From Capnocytophaga sp. (GTDB lineage: Bacteria; Bacteroidota; Bacteroidia; Flavobacteriales; Flavobacteriaceae): DNA of 64,000 nt. The notes below the pieces were generated by a model. The model was not told the DNA's origin. It ran no database searches and worked only from the letters and a program-made list of their open reading frames with translations. The DNA is taken from positions 22,944 to 86,943 of the forward strand of contig NZ_JAUNKD010000010.1 in assembly GCF_030532915.1 (NCBI RefSeq), given 5' to 3'. The translations under genes were made by a program, and so were the position numbers. Shown piece by piece: positions 1 to 8,626 of the stretch (its first letter is position 1; every line of letters begins with the position of its first letter).

Positions 1-60
1 GCCTCCAATTCCTTAAAAACCGAAATAAAAGCTGAATTACAAACAATTAGCAAATTATAA
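1..60 (+). CDS. C-terminal end of an unidentified gene (partial)
   Basis: Frame 1 is open from the window edge for 19 codons and ends at TAA (58-60). The tail is Lys/Glu/Leu-rich and cannot be assigned to a family. A strong hairpin terminator begins 6 bp later, which supports a real gene end. It is convergent with the next gene. Confidence 0.5.
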   Translation, partial: ASNSLKTEIKAELQTISKL

Positions 61-66
61 TAAATT

Positions 67-106
67 AAAAAGTAGCGATTTTGAGATTTCAAAATCGCTA
101 CTTTTT
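67..106. terminator. Bidirectional rho-independent terminator
   Basis: An 18-bp perfect inverted repeat (67-84 and 89-106) around the 4-nt loop GATT, with A-run and T-run flanks on both sides. It lies between a plus-strand gene end and the minus-strand metallophosphoesterase end, so it can serve both. Confidence 0.9.
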
Positions 107-110
107 TTAG

Positions 111-1328
111 TTAGTTCCGCTTCTTTTTCAATTGAATCACCGTAATTTCAGGCCAAATCCCGATTCTTCCCGGAAAAGCGTGATAGCCAAATCCGCGATT
201 GACATTCAAGTTTTTACCTTTTTCGTTGTACATTCCACCCCAATATTTATACTTCCACTCTGATGGACTCCATTTTATAAGTCCCTCTATTTCAATACCT
301 AACTGCATTCCGTGCGTATGCCCGCTAAGTGTTAATTGTATATTTTTATTTTGAGGCAACACTTCGTATTCCCAATGTGTCGGGTCGTGGCTTAGTAAAA
401 TTTTAAAATCCTCATTGGCAACATTCTGCATTGCTTTTTTCAAATCGCCGTATTTTGAAAATCGCCCATAGCCCCAGTTTTCAACTCCGATAATGGCAAT
501 TCGTTCTCCGTTTTTTTCAATATAACGATGGTCATTCAAAATCAAATCAAAACCCATTTCTCGTTGTATATCTTTCAGTTTTTCAAGGTTTTGCATTTTT
601 GCCTCGGGTGTTTCCCAAGTAGAATAATCTCCGTAATCGTGATTTCCTAAAACGGAAAATACGCCGTCTTTGGCTTTCAATTGTTTGAAAACGTCCTTCC
701 ACGGAAGCAATTCCTCTGCCAGATTATTAACAATGTCGCCCGTAATCATAATGGCATCGCTCCCTTGCTGATTTACCAAGTCAATCCCCCGCCGGACTTT
801 TTCTTTATTATCCAGACTTCCGCTATGAATATCAGACAATTGCGTAATCGTGTAACCATCAAAGGCTTCGGGTAAATCTTCATAGTAAAGCGTATATTTC
901 CAAACTTTGTAATGGAATTTTCCTTTGGTTGCACCATAAGCAGCCAATGCCAGCGGAACAAAAGCTACAATGAGCGTCAATAAACTCACCGTTTTTTTTC
1001 TGCTTATAAACCCTTTATTTTCAACACTTTTACCACGAAATAAAACCGAAAAAATTCTTACAATATCTTCCAAAAACAACCCGATGGACATTATTAGTAA
1101 AATCACGCTCCACACCAGCAAAGCGCCCATTGAATATTGTTGAAAAACCGTCCAAACCGCTTTGGTGCGAAAAAGCCATTGCAAAAATACATTTGCGACA
1201 AGCAATACTGAAATTCCTCCAAAAACATAACAGCCTATTTTAGAAACTTTTAGCGTTTTGAGCACTTGAACGGCGTAAAACGTCAGCAAAAAATAAACAA
1301 TTATAAATAAAATTAAAAAAACATACAT
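111..1328 (-). CDS. Membrane-anchored calcineurin-like metallophosphoesterase
   Basis: A 405-aa protein with about four N-terminal transmembrane segments (roughly residues 3-22, 33-55, 66-85, 113-131) followed by a calcineurin-like phosphoesterase domain. All metal-binding motifs are visible: D-x-H at 166-168, GD at 197-198, GNHD at 228-231, SHD at 313-315 and GHTH at 336-339. This is the YkuE-like architecture, in which the family typically cleaves phosphodiesters or phospholipid headgroups; the substrate here is unknown. The start is ATG at 1328. It is transcribed alone, with a shared terminator just downstream. The assignment to the fold is secure; the biological role is not. Confidence 0.9.
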   Translation of the reverse strand: MYVFLILFIIVYFLLTFYAVQVLKTLKVSKIGCYVFGGISVLLVANVFLQWLFRTKAVWTVFQQYSMGALLVWSVILLIMSIGLFLEDIVRIFSVLFRGKSVENKGFISRKKTVSLLTLIVAFVPLALAAYGATKGKFHYKVWKYTLYYEDLPEAFDGYTITQLSDIHSGSLDNKEKVRRGIDLVNQQGSDAIMITGDIVNNLAEELLPWKDVFKQLKAKDGVFSVLGNHDYGDYSTWETPEAKMQNLEKLKDIQREMGFDLILNDHRYIEKNGERIAIIGVENWGYGRFSKYGDLKKAMQNVANEDFKILLSHDPTHWEYEVLPQNKNIQLTLSGHTHGMQLGIEIEGLIKWSPSEWKYKYWGGMYNEKGKNLNVNRGFGYHAFPGRIGIWPEITVIQLKKKRN

Positions 1329-1356
1329 ATTTTCAGTGAAATATAGTTAAAAATTA

Positions 1357-2136
1357 TTATTTTTGGTAATATCTGACCCAATCAACATACATACGAACAG
1401 GCTCTTGAAAATCAGTAACTTCACCAACCCACGAACCCCCTAACTGCATATCAATCAGCAAGTAAAATGGCTTCCCGAACGGAAATTGTTCCGGCTTTCC
1501 TTCAATGCGAGGATATGAAAACGTAAATTGATTATTGACGTAAAAACGCAATTCATCAGGCTGAATTTCCACAGCATATGCATTATAATCATCTGATTTT
1601 ATCGGAAATGTAGTATAATGTTTAGGAAATTCCTTATGAGTCTGTGTGTATCGGCTATGCACTGTTTGATACACAAAATCATCAAAATTAAGCCGTTCCA
1701 TAATGTCAATTTCTCCTCCATCAGGCCATTTTTCTTCTTTTGGAAGCATCCAAATAGCAGGCCACGCACCTTGTGCAACTTCAAGTTTACAACAAATCTC
1801 AATTTTTCCGTAATCAAAATATTTTCCGCCTTTGGTAAAAACACCTCCCGTTACAAAAGCCGAGCTATCTTTCGGATCAATGTCATTTGTCTTGCCAATC
1901 AGAATCAAATTTCCGTCTTTTATCTCAAAAAGAGATTCGTGTTGACTCATCGTATTATTCCAATCAGATTTTCCCCGCGAAATTTTTGACCAAATCCCCG
2001 TACTAAAAATATCATCTCGATTGAAATCATCTTCCCAAACCAATCGCCATTTCTCTTTTTTAGTTTCAGAATTAACAACTGACTTACAAGAAATTACAAC
2101 AATAAAAACACAAAAAGCAATTACTATGTTCTTCAT
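1357..2136 (-). CDS. Glycoside hydrolase family 16 lipoprotein
   Basis: A 259-aa protein starting with a lipoprotein signal peptide (lipobox ending at Cys17). The GH16 core contains the catalytic signature E-x-D-x-x-E (Glu142, Asp144, Glu147) preceded by the WPAIWMLP segment typical of laminarinase-like enzymes. GH16 members hydrolyse beta-1,3/1,4-glucans or galactans by a retaining mechanism, with the first Glu as nucleophile and the last as acid/base. It is probably displayed on the cell envelope. The specific polysaccharide cannot be read from the sequence. There is no adjacent SusC/SusD pair, so this is not part of a visible polysaccharide utilisation locus. Confidence 0.9.
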   Translation of the reverse strand: MKNIVIAFCVFIVVISCKSVVNSETKKEKWRLVWEDDFNRDDIFSTGIWSKISRGKSDWNNTMSQHESLFEIKDGNLILIGKTNDIDPKDSSAFVTGGVFTKGGKYFDYGKIEICCKLEVAQGAWPAIWMLPKEEKWPDGGEIDIMERLNFDDFVYQTVHSRYTQTHKEFPKHYTTFPIKSDDYNAYAVEIQPDELRFYVNNQFTFSYPRIEGKPEQFPFGKPFYLLIDMQLGGSWVGEVTDFQEPVRMYVDWVRYYQK

Positions 2137-2220
2137 AATAAACAGGGAAAAATTTGATTTTTGGATTCGGAATTTTGAATTAAGTTGATACCGTTCAAAC
2201 TTTAATAAATAAAAATCATT

Positions 2221-2943
2221 TTACCTTAAAGCATTCATAATCAACTTAATTTGCTCCACACTTGAAATTGGGCGAACCGACTCGTCCAGAAAAGCAGCCG
2301 TATTGAACGAAAAAGGCATCTCGCTTGCAGATTTCTCAAAAATCGTTCCGGAAAAATGAACCTCGCTAAATCCGGCTTCTTTGATTTTCACAATCGTTTG
2401 CGGATTGATTCCACCGCCGGGCATAATCGTAATTTTTCCGTCAGCAACTGAATTTAAGCATTTTAGTAAATCCAATCCTTCCACCGCCGATTTTTTTCCA
2501 CCGGAAGTTAAAATGCGTTTTACGCCCAATTTTTTCAAAATTTCAAGAGCTTCCAACGAATCGGGAACGCAATCAAACGCTCGGTGATAAATAAAATCAA
2601 TCTCGCCCGCCGCCTCAATAAGCCGCTTAGTTCGCTCTTCATCAATCGTATTATCTGCATTTAAAACGCCTGTAACCACGCCTTTACAACCCAATTCTCT
2701 GCAAAAAGCAATATCGCGAAGCATCACGTCAAATTCGGCATCGGTATATGTAAAATTTCCACTTCGCGGACGAATTAGCACGCAATTTTCAATAGAAAGT
2801 TCGTCCATTACTTTTTTTATAAGTCCGTAACTTGGCGTGATACCGCCAACACCCAATTCGCTACATAATTCAATGCGGCTTGCCCCAGCCAATTGTGCGT
2901 TTTTAGCTGATTCAAAAGAACTTGCACAAATTTCAAAAATCAT
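2221..2943 (-). CDS. cutC: CutC family copper homeostasis protein
   Basis: A 240-aa TIM-barrel protein of the CutC family (PF03932). Family hallmarks are the opening FEICASSFESAKNA segment, the SRIELCSELGVGG block, and the LIRPRSGNF and MPGGGIN motifs. A TTG two codons upstream (2949) could also start the frame, but ATG at 2943 is preferred. CutC has been linked to copper tolerance in E. coli, though its biochemical activity is unsettled. The gene is divergent from cdd, and a -7 box for this strand lies about 70 bp upstream. Confidence 0.93.
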   Translation of the reverse strand: MIFEICASSFESAKNAQLAGASRIELCSELGVGGITPSYGLIKKVMDELSIENCVLIRPRSGNFTYTDAEFDVMLRDIAFCRELGCKGVVTGVLNADNTIDEERTKRLIEAAGEIDFIYHRAFDCVPDSLEALEILKKLGVKRILTSGGKKSAVEGLDLLKCLNSVADGKITIMPGGGINPQTIVKIKEAGFSEVHFSGTIFEKSASEMPFSFNTAAFLDESVRPISSVEQIKLIMNALR

Positions 2944-3014
2944 AATCAATCGTATTTTATTAAATGAATGAATAAAAAAATGATGAAAAAATTATCTTTT
3001 TTCAATTTTGAACG

Positions 3015-3022
3015 CAAAAATA
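3015..3022 (-). promoter_or_regulatory. -7 box for cutC
   Basis: CAAAAATA on the plus strand reads TATTTTTG on the minus strand, matching the Bacteroidota -7 consensus TAnnTTTG. No clear -33 TTG is seen. Confidence 0.55.
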
Positions 3023-3045
3023 CGATTAATAAATGATTATTTTCT

Positions 3046-3053
3046 TATATTTG
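3046..3053 (+). promoter_or_regulatory. -7 box for cdd
   Basis: TATATTTG matches TAnnTTTG and lies 39 bp before the cdd ATG. It also argues that translation starts at 3092 rather than at an upstream in-frame TTG (3008). Confidence 0.6.
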
Positions 3054-3091
3054 TTGCTGTAAGCGTAAAACTTAATATTCTTTTAACAAAA

Positions 3092-3568
3092 ATGGAACGT
3101 CAATTAACCGTAAAATACACCATTTTCAACAGCATTGATGAACTGCCCAATGCGATGCAAAAATTAATGAGTGAAGCAATCAAAGCTCGGGAGAATGCCT
3201 ACGCCCCTTATTCGGGATTTAAGGTGGGAGCCGCCGTTCGGTTGCAAAACGGAGAAATTTGCATTGGTTCCAATCAGGAAAATGCGGCTTATCCGTCGGG
3301 CTTATGTGCTGAACGTGTGGCGATTTACCAAGCCTCAGCCCGCTTCCCAAACGAAATTATCGAAGCCATTGCCCTAACAGGAACTGCCACCGAACCCACA
3401 GAACAACCCGTTTCGCCCTGCGGAGCTTGTCGGCAGTCACTTTCGGAATATGAAATACGTCAGAACCAACCTATTAGCATCTATTTTATGGGAGCTTGCG
3501 GAAAAATAATTCAGGTGTATTCCATCAAAGATTTACTTCCTTTTCTGTTTGACGGAAGTCTTTTGTGA
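3092..3568 (+). CDS. cdd: Cytidine deaminase
   Basis: A 158-aa homotetramer-type cytidine deaminase that converts cytidine or deoxycytidine to the uridine form in pyrimidine salvage. The zinc site is complete: C72-A-E74 (Glu is the proton shuttle) and the P-C110-G-A-C113 motif. The substrate-binding AYAPYSGFKVGAA segment sits at residues 37-48. The start is ATG 3092; the reading frame extends 28 codons further upstream, but that part overlaps the promoter. The length fits the family. Confidence 0.95.
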   Translation: MERQLTVKYTIFNSIDELPNAMQKLMSEAIKARENAYAPYSGFKVGAAVRLQNGEICIGSNQENAAYPSGLCAERVAIYQASARFPNEIIEAIALTGTATEPTEQPVSPCGACRQSLSEYEIRQNQPISIYFMGACGKIIQVYSIKDLLPFLFDGSLL

Positions 3569-3620
3569 TGAATAAAAAAACGAGATAATTTAAAACTATT
3601 CGTTTATTATCAACTTTTTA

Positions 3621-6026
3621 TTAATTGCGGAGCGGTTTCCCGTTTTGTAACATATATTCAATACGTTCCAAGGTTTTACGTTCGGTACAGAGTGACAAAA
3701 AGGCTTCTCTTTCCAGTTCCAACAAATATTGTTCCGAAACGAAAGTAGGCTCGGAAAGGTCGCCACCCGCCATTACATAAGCCAGTTTGTCGGCTATTTT
3801 TTTGTCGTATTCCGAAATGTAATTTCCTTCTCGCATTGAATCCGTTCCAACCAAAAGCGTTGCAAGTAACTGCCTTCCAAAAACCTTAATATCAGAACGT
3901 TGTAAAGGTTGTGTGTAACCGGCTTCGGCAAGGAGCAAGGCTTGTTTTTTGGCTTCGGCAATTTGTCGTATCTTGCTCATAATCACCACATCTTTCCCTT
4001 TTTGCAAAATATCCCAATCGAAGGCTTCATACGCCGAAGTTGAAACTTTTGCCATCGCGATTGTCAAGAAATATTCCTGCAAACGATTCAGTGCTACATC
4101 ATTCTTCCGTAAAGAATCAGAAGCCCTCATTGTCAGTTCCTTAGTTCCACCGCCTCCGGGAATTACACCTACGCCCAATTCCACCAAACCGATATACGTT
4201 TCGGCTGCTGCCACCACTTTATCGGCGTGCAGACAAAGTTCACAACCGCCGCCCAACGTCATTCCGTGTGGTGCGGCGACGGTTGGCACGGACGAATATC
4301 GCATACGCATCATCGTGTCTTGAAAGTACTTGATTGTCATATACAATTCGTCATACTTTTGTTCAGTTGCCATCATCAAAATGGTTTCGATATTGGCTCC
4401 TACTGAAAAGTTAGCTCCCTGATTACCAACAACTAAGCCTTCATAATATTTTTCTGCCAAATCAATGGTTTTATTGATTCCTTGAAGTACACCGCCCCCG
4501 ATGGTGTTCATTTTTGAATGAAATTCCAGATTTAAAATCCCGTCACCCAAATCTAAAATTCGGGATTCGGCATTTTGCCAAATCGTTTTTGACGGACGAA
4601 TATTCTCCAAAATAATAAATCCTTCTTGTTCTGATTTTTTTACATATTTTTTTGCTGAAACATCATAATAATATGATAATCCGTCTTTTAACTTATGAAA
4701 AGATTCATTACCCGAAGCTAGCATTTCAGTAACCCACAAGGCAGGCTGATACCCTTCGGATTGCATCAACGCAACACCTTCTTGCACGCCAATAGCCTCC
4801 CAAATTTCAAACGGACCGTTCTGCCAGCCGAAACCTGCTTTCATCGCATCGTCAATCCGATAAAGCTCATCGGAAATTTCAGGAATGCGATTTTGAACGT
4901 AAGCAAACAAAGCGGCAAACGTTTTTCTGTAAAATTCACCTGCTTTATCTGTGCCTTTTATCAAAATCGGCAAGCGTTCAAGTACATTTTCAATGGATTT
5001 TGTGATTTCCAAAGTAGGAAATGACACTTTTTTCGGCGTTTCATACTCCATTGTATCCAGATTTAGCTCCAAAATTTCACTTTTTCCGTCATCGGAAGCC
5101 GTTTTTTTGTAAAATCCCTGCTTGGTTTTCTCGCCTAAATACTGATTTTCCATCATCTTTTGGATAAAATCAGGGAGAATGAATGTATTTTTCGCCTCAT
5201 CATTCGGGCAATTTTGAGCCAATCCGTTAGCTACGTGTACCAAAGTATCCAAACCTACTAAATCAGCCGTGCGGAAAGTTGCCGATTTTGGGCGACCAAT
5301 CACAATGCCCGTTAGTTTATCCACTTGCGAAACGCTCAATCCTAAGGATTTCATTGTGTGAAAAATATGCATTATTCCAAAAATTCCGATTCGGTTTCCG
5401 ATGAAAGCCGGCGTATCTTTGGCTAAAACGGGAGTTTTTCCTAAAAATTTTTCTCCGTAAGATATAAGAAAATCAATCACTTCAGGTTTGCAATCCACAT
5501 TTGGAATCACCTCAAAAAGTTGCAAGTAACGCGGTGGATTAAAAAAATGCGTGATGGCGAAGTGTTTTTTAAAATCATCGCTTCGTCCTTCGCTCATAAA
5601 CGCAACGGGAATCCCTGAGGTATTGGAAGTTACGAGCGTTCCTGACGTTCTGTATTGGTCGATTTTTTCAAATATGGCTTTTTTAACCTCCAACCGCTCT
5701 ATAACGGCTTCGATTATCCAATCGGCGTCTTTGATTTGTGCAATATCATCTTTTAAATTTCCGGTTTTGATGTGATTGGCAAAATTTTGATGATAAATAG
5801 GCGAAGGTTTTGATTTTAAGATTTTTGCCAAATTGTCATTTACAATTCTGTTTCTCACTTGTTTATCGGCGAGCGACCAGCCTTTTTTGAGTTCATTTTC
5901 GGTAAGCTCTTTCGGAAGGATGTCCAACAAAATGACCTTCACGCCAATATTAGCAAAATGACAAGCGATAGCGCCTCCCATAATCCCCGAGCCGATAACC
6001 GCAACTTTTTTAATTCTTCGTTTCAT
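3621..6026 (-). CDS. 3-hydroxyacyl-CoA dehydrogenase / enoyl-CoA hydratase (FadN-like)
   Basis: An 801-aa bifunctional beta-oxidation protein. The N-terminal NAD-binding Rossmann motif G-x-G-x-x-G is at 12-17, followed by the 3-hydroxyacyl-CoA dehydrogenase catalytic segment with the HFFNPP motif (about 160-165). A second C-terminal HCDH domain follows at about 370-470, and a crotonase-fold hydratase region at about 490-690 (GGGCELCLHAD, the CoA-ester oxyanion block). This order (dehydrogenase first, crotonase second) is that of Bacillus FadN rather than E. coli FadB. In many Flavobacteria it is followed by a thiolase and acyl-CoA dehydrogenase; here neither is adjacent. Confidence 0.92.
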   Translation of the reverse strand: MKRRIKKVAVIGSGIMGGAIACHFANIGVKVILLDILPKELTENELKKGWSLADKQVRNRIVNDNLAKILKSKPSPIYHQNFANHIKTGNLKDDIAQIKDADWIIEAVIERLEVKKAIFEKIDQYRTSGTLVTSNTSGIPVAFMSEGRSDDFKKHFAITHFFNPPRYLQLFEVIPNVDCKPEVIDFLISYGEKFLGKTPVLAKDTPAFIGNRIGIFGIMHIFHTMKSLGLSVSQVDKLTGIVIGRPKSATFRTADLVGLDTLVHVANGLAQNCPNDEAKNTFILPDFIQKMMENQYLGEKTKQGFYKKTASDDGKSEILELNLDTMEYETPKKVSFPTLEITKSIENVLERLPILIKGTDKAGEFYRKTFAALFAYVQNRIPEISDELYRIDDAMKAGFGWQNGPFEIWEAIGVQEGVALMQSEGYQPALWVTEMLASGNESFHKLKDGLSYYYDVSAKKYVKKSEQEGFIILENIRPSKTIWQNAESRILDLGDGILNLEFHSKMNTIGGGVLQGINKTIDLAEKYYEGLVVGNQGANFSVGANIETILMMATEQKYDELYMTIKYFQDTMMRMRYSSVPTVAAPHGMTLGGGCELCLHADKVVAAAETYIGLVELGVGVIPGGGGTKELTMRASDSLRKNDVALNRLQEYFLTIAMAKVSTSAYEAFDWDILQKGKDVVIMSKIRQIAEAKKQALLLAEAGYTQPLQRSDIKVFGRQLLATLLVGTDSMREGNYISEYDKKIADKLAYVMAGGDLSEPTFVSEQYLLELEREAFLSLCTERKTLERIEYMLQNGKPLRN

Positions 6027-6120
6027 AATTCATTTATTTTTAATCACATAGCTTTAAACTATTGTACCGGTCTGAACAAAAAAAACTTATAAAAGTATGT
6101 TATGCGAGAAAGAAAACAAA

Positions 6121-6146
6121 AAAGATACATCTTTTGATGTATCTTT
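6121..6146 (-). terminator. Terminator downstream of the PAS gene
   Basis: An 11-bp perfect stem (6121-6131 with 6136-6146) and TTTT loop, A/T-run flanked, 18 bp past the stop of the minus-strand PAS gene. Confidence 0.85.
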
Positions 6147-6164
6147 TACTATTTTTAATTTTCC

Positions 6165-6884
6165 TTAAAACAATCGTTCAAAGAAATTTTTCCGAATTTC
6201 ATCTGATGAATTGTTGGTTTCAGTGGCGAATAATTTTTCAAAGAAACTTTTGCGTTTTTCGTTCATCGCATTATTCACGTGATAAATGGAATCAGGCACT
6301 TCGTGCTGCTCGTGTCCGTTTGACAATGACGGAGAAACTGCTAATCCGGCTGCAAGCAAATCACTTTCTGCTTCTGATAGAATACTGATAATGAAGTCAA
6401 TATAATCTTTTCCTTGCTTTACTAAATAATTTTTAAAGAAACGATGACTCAACTCAATGCCTCCTATTTTTTCAAGTTTCAACAAGGTTTCATAAAAAGG
6501 TGCCACGTAATTGTCCACCACACTCTGCGGAACCGCTTTCCGTTTGCCTACATAACCGAAAATATTCCCCGTTTCATCTCTATGTATTTCAAAATCAGTA
6601 ACAACCCAATAATATCTACCTGATTTTGCCAAGTTTTTGACAATTCCGATGAAATTATTTCCCTGTTTGAGGTTCTCCCACAACATTTTGAAAATAATTT
6701 TCGGCATATCGGGATGACGAATTATACTATGAGGCTGCCCAACAAGCTCATCAATCGTATATCCGGAAACGTCCGAAAACACGCTATTCACGCTTGTTAT
6801 TGTGCCAAAACTATCTGTTTCACTGATTATTATCTTTGTTTTGTCCCAAAGTACTTCTTTGTTAATGGGATTAGGTTTTGTCAT
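6165..6884 (-). CDS. Aer-like PAS domain protein without an output domain
   Basis: A 239-aa soluble protein. Residues about 10-125 form a PAS domain strongly resembling the N-terminus of aerotaxis receptors (VSGYTIDELVGQPHSIIRHP, then a VKNLAKSGRYYWV block), a variant that binds FAD in Aer and senses redox or oxygen. Residues 125-239 look helical and have no HAMP, MCP, kinase or GGDEF domain. The start is ATG 6884. It probably signals through a partner. The gene stands alone between a long upstream leader and its own terminator. The cofactor and partner are unproven. Confidence 0.8.
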   Translation of the reverse strand: MTKPNPINKEVLWDKTKIIISETDSFGTITSVNSVFSDVSGYTIDELVGQPHSIIRHPDMPKIIFKMLWENLKQGNNFIGIVKNLAKSGRYYWVVTDFEIHRDETGNIFGYVGKRKAVPQSVVDNYVAPFYETLLKLEKIGGIELSHRFFKNYLVKQGKDYIDFIISILSEAESDLLAAGLAVSPSLSNGHEQHEVPDSIYHVNNAMNEKRKSFFEKLFATETNNSSDEIRKNFFERLF

Positions 6885-7005
6885 CTTAAATTCTCTTACT
6901 CATTAAAAATAAACCTTACTTGACAAAAAGTTTTTCAAACGAAAATACTTTTCTAAACAACTCACTTTCAATAAAATAAAGCAAGCGTAAAAACCTACTT
7001 TTTCC

Positions 7006-7049
7006 AGAAAGCGTAAACCTACTGTTGCACAATAAGGCAACAGCTTTCT
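7006..7049 (-). other. Nested hairpin in the presumed leader of the PAS gene
   Basis: Outer arms AGAAAGC/GCTTTCT (7006-7012, 7043-7049) enclose perfect inner arms CTGTTGC/GCAACAG (7022-7028, 7037-7043). A near-direct repeat of AGCGTAAA..CCTACT runs alongside. With the -7 box at 7116-7123 it would lie in a roughly 225-nt 5' leader. The rest of the 6885-7250 gap is AT-rich with nothing else recognised. Confidence 0.4.
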
Positions 7050-7115
7050 TAAAAAAAGCTTTTTCACTGATTTAGAAGTATTTATTTACTTTAATTCAGT
7101 TATCAGCATCCACCC

Positions 7116-7123
7116 TGCAAAGT
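7116..7123 (-). promoter_or_regulatory. Possible -7 box for the PAS gene
   Basis: CAAAGTTA on the plus strand is TAACTTTG on the minus strand, matching TAnnTTTG. It lies about 230 bp upstream of the PAS start, implying a long leader. Confidence 0.45.
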
Positions 7124-7250
7124 TAGAAAAAAAAGAAGTTTATACTAAGTTTTATATCTTATTTTTTTGCTAAAATTCTCAATTTATTTAACATAATTTT
7201 AGAAATAAATCACAAAAAAAAACTATAAAAACAATTGCCATTCTAAAAAA

Positions 7251-7760
7251 TCAAAGTATCTTTTGATAAATATAAACATCTTTAAAGGTTCCTTGTGAAA
7301 ATATCCAATCTTTTTTAAGTCCGTATGTTCTGAAATTCAATTTATTAAATAAACGTTTACTTGCCAAATTATCTTCTGAAATGTAGGCAATTAATTGATA
7401 TAAATCCAAGTTTTTTTTGCTGTGGCTTATCAAATTTTCTAACGCTTTTTGGGCATATCCCTGCTTTCGATACGGATGCAAAATGGCAATGCCCACACAA
7501 GCCCGTTTATTTTTAGGGTCAAAATCATACAAATCAATGCAACCAACCAACTGATTATCATCTAAATAAATCACATACCGAAATTGTTTTGCCTGATAAA
7601 TATCCTGAGATGCGTTTTCTATATAATTTCGTAACAAATGCTTTGAAAAAGGAATCTGAGTTTGGCTTACTTCCCATAAATCTTCATCATTTTCAAGCAC
7701 ATACAAAAAATCAATATCCTCAGGCTCCAATGCCCTAAGTTTGCAATTTTTAATTTCCAT
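7251..7760 (-). CDS. GNAT family N-acetyltransferase
   Basis: A 169-aa RimJ/RimL/SpeG-type acetyltransferase. The acetyl-CoA binding loop is visible as the YRKQGYAQKAL segment (Q/R-x-x-G-x-A type) after the central ILHP strand, followed by the typical C-terminal NLASKRLFNKLNF helix-strand. The acceptor is not predictable. It lies 32 bp downstream of dapF on the same strand, an association seen in many Flavobacteria, so it is probably the last gene of the cdsA-dapF transcription unit. Confidence 0.85.
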   Translation of the reverse strand: MEIKNCKLRALEPEDIDFLYVLENDEDLWEVSQTQIPFSKHLLRNYIENASQDIYQAKQFRYVIYLDDNQLVGCIDLYDFDPKNKRACVGIAILHPYRKQGYAQKALENLISHSKKNLDLYQLIAYISEDNLASKRLFNKLNFRTYGLKKDWIFSQGTFKDVYIYQKIL

Positions 7761-7792
7761 AACCCAACTAAAAAGTGTAACTATTTATTTTT

Positions 7793-8584
7793 TTAAATAT
7801 TTACAGAAATATTTCCTTCAAAAACAAAAGTTGCACTTCCGCAAAGGTACACATTTTTATAATGATTCGCTTCTTTTTCAAAAAGAACTTTTAAATCTCC
7901 GCCAAGCGTCTTGATAAAAACCTCATTATCAAGCGTTTTATTTTGATGAAACATTGAAATAGCCACTGCCGTAACTCCCGTTCCGCAAGAATAAGTTTCA
8001 TCTTCCACACCGCGTTCATAGGTGCGAACCCGAAACGTTTTTTCATCAAATTGCGTTACAAAATTGACGTTGCTTCCTCCTTGATTGCTGTAAAGCACTC
8101 CGTATCTGATTTTAGCTCCTTCGGATTTAACATCAACAGTATCAACATTTTCAACCATTTGAACGTGATGGGGTGACCCCGTATCCAAAAAGGAATAACC
8201 ATCTTCTACACGAATATCAGTCACGTCTTTCATTTGCAACTTAACTTGCTCATTACCATCAATTTGAGCAGAATGCTTCCCATCAGTCGCTATAAAAAAA
8301 GCCTTATCGGTGATGATTTTCAACTGTTTGGCAAAAGCTACCGTGCATCGCCCCCCATTGCCGCACATTGAACTTTCATTGCCATCGGAATTGTAATACA
8401 CCATCTTAAAATCGTAATTTTCAGCATTTTCTAACAAAATAAGTCCGTCAGCACCAATCCCAAACCTCCGATGACACAAAAATTCAACTAACTTTTTATC
8501 ATTTTTTGGAAAAAAACCGGTACGATTATCAATCATCACAAAATCATTTCCGGTTCCTTGATATTTATAAAAGTGGATATTCAT
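7793..8584 (-). CDS. dapF: Diaminopimelate epimerase
   Basis: A 263-aa enzyme that interconverts LL- and meso-diaminopimelate for lysine and peptidoglycan synthesis. Both catalytic cysteines are visible: one in the MCGNGGRC block (about 73-80) and one in the SCGTG block (about 200-204). The N-terminal YQGTGNDFVMIDN motif is canonical. The start is ATG 8584. It follows cdsA by 42 bp on the same strand and precedes the GNAT gene by 32 bp. Confidence 0.96.
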   Translation of the reverse strand: MNIHFYKYQGTGNDFVMIDNRTGFFPKNDKKLVEFLCHRRFGIGADGLILLENAENYDFKMVYYNSDGNESSMCGNGGRCTVAFAKQLKIITDKAFFIATDGKHSAQIDGNEQVKLQMKDVTDIRVEDGYSFLDTGSPHHVQMVENVDTVDVKSEGAKIRYGVLYSNQGGSNVNFVTQFDEKTFRVRTYERGVEDETYSCGTGVTAVAISMFHQNKTLDNEVFIKTLGGDLKVLFEKEANHYKNVYLCGSATFVFEGNISVNI

Positions 8585-8626
8585 TTTTGAAAATAATATT
8601 CTTTTTCAAGAATATAAAAGTTAAAA

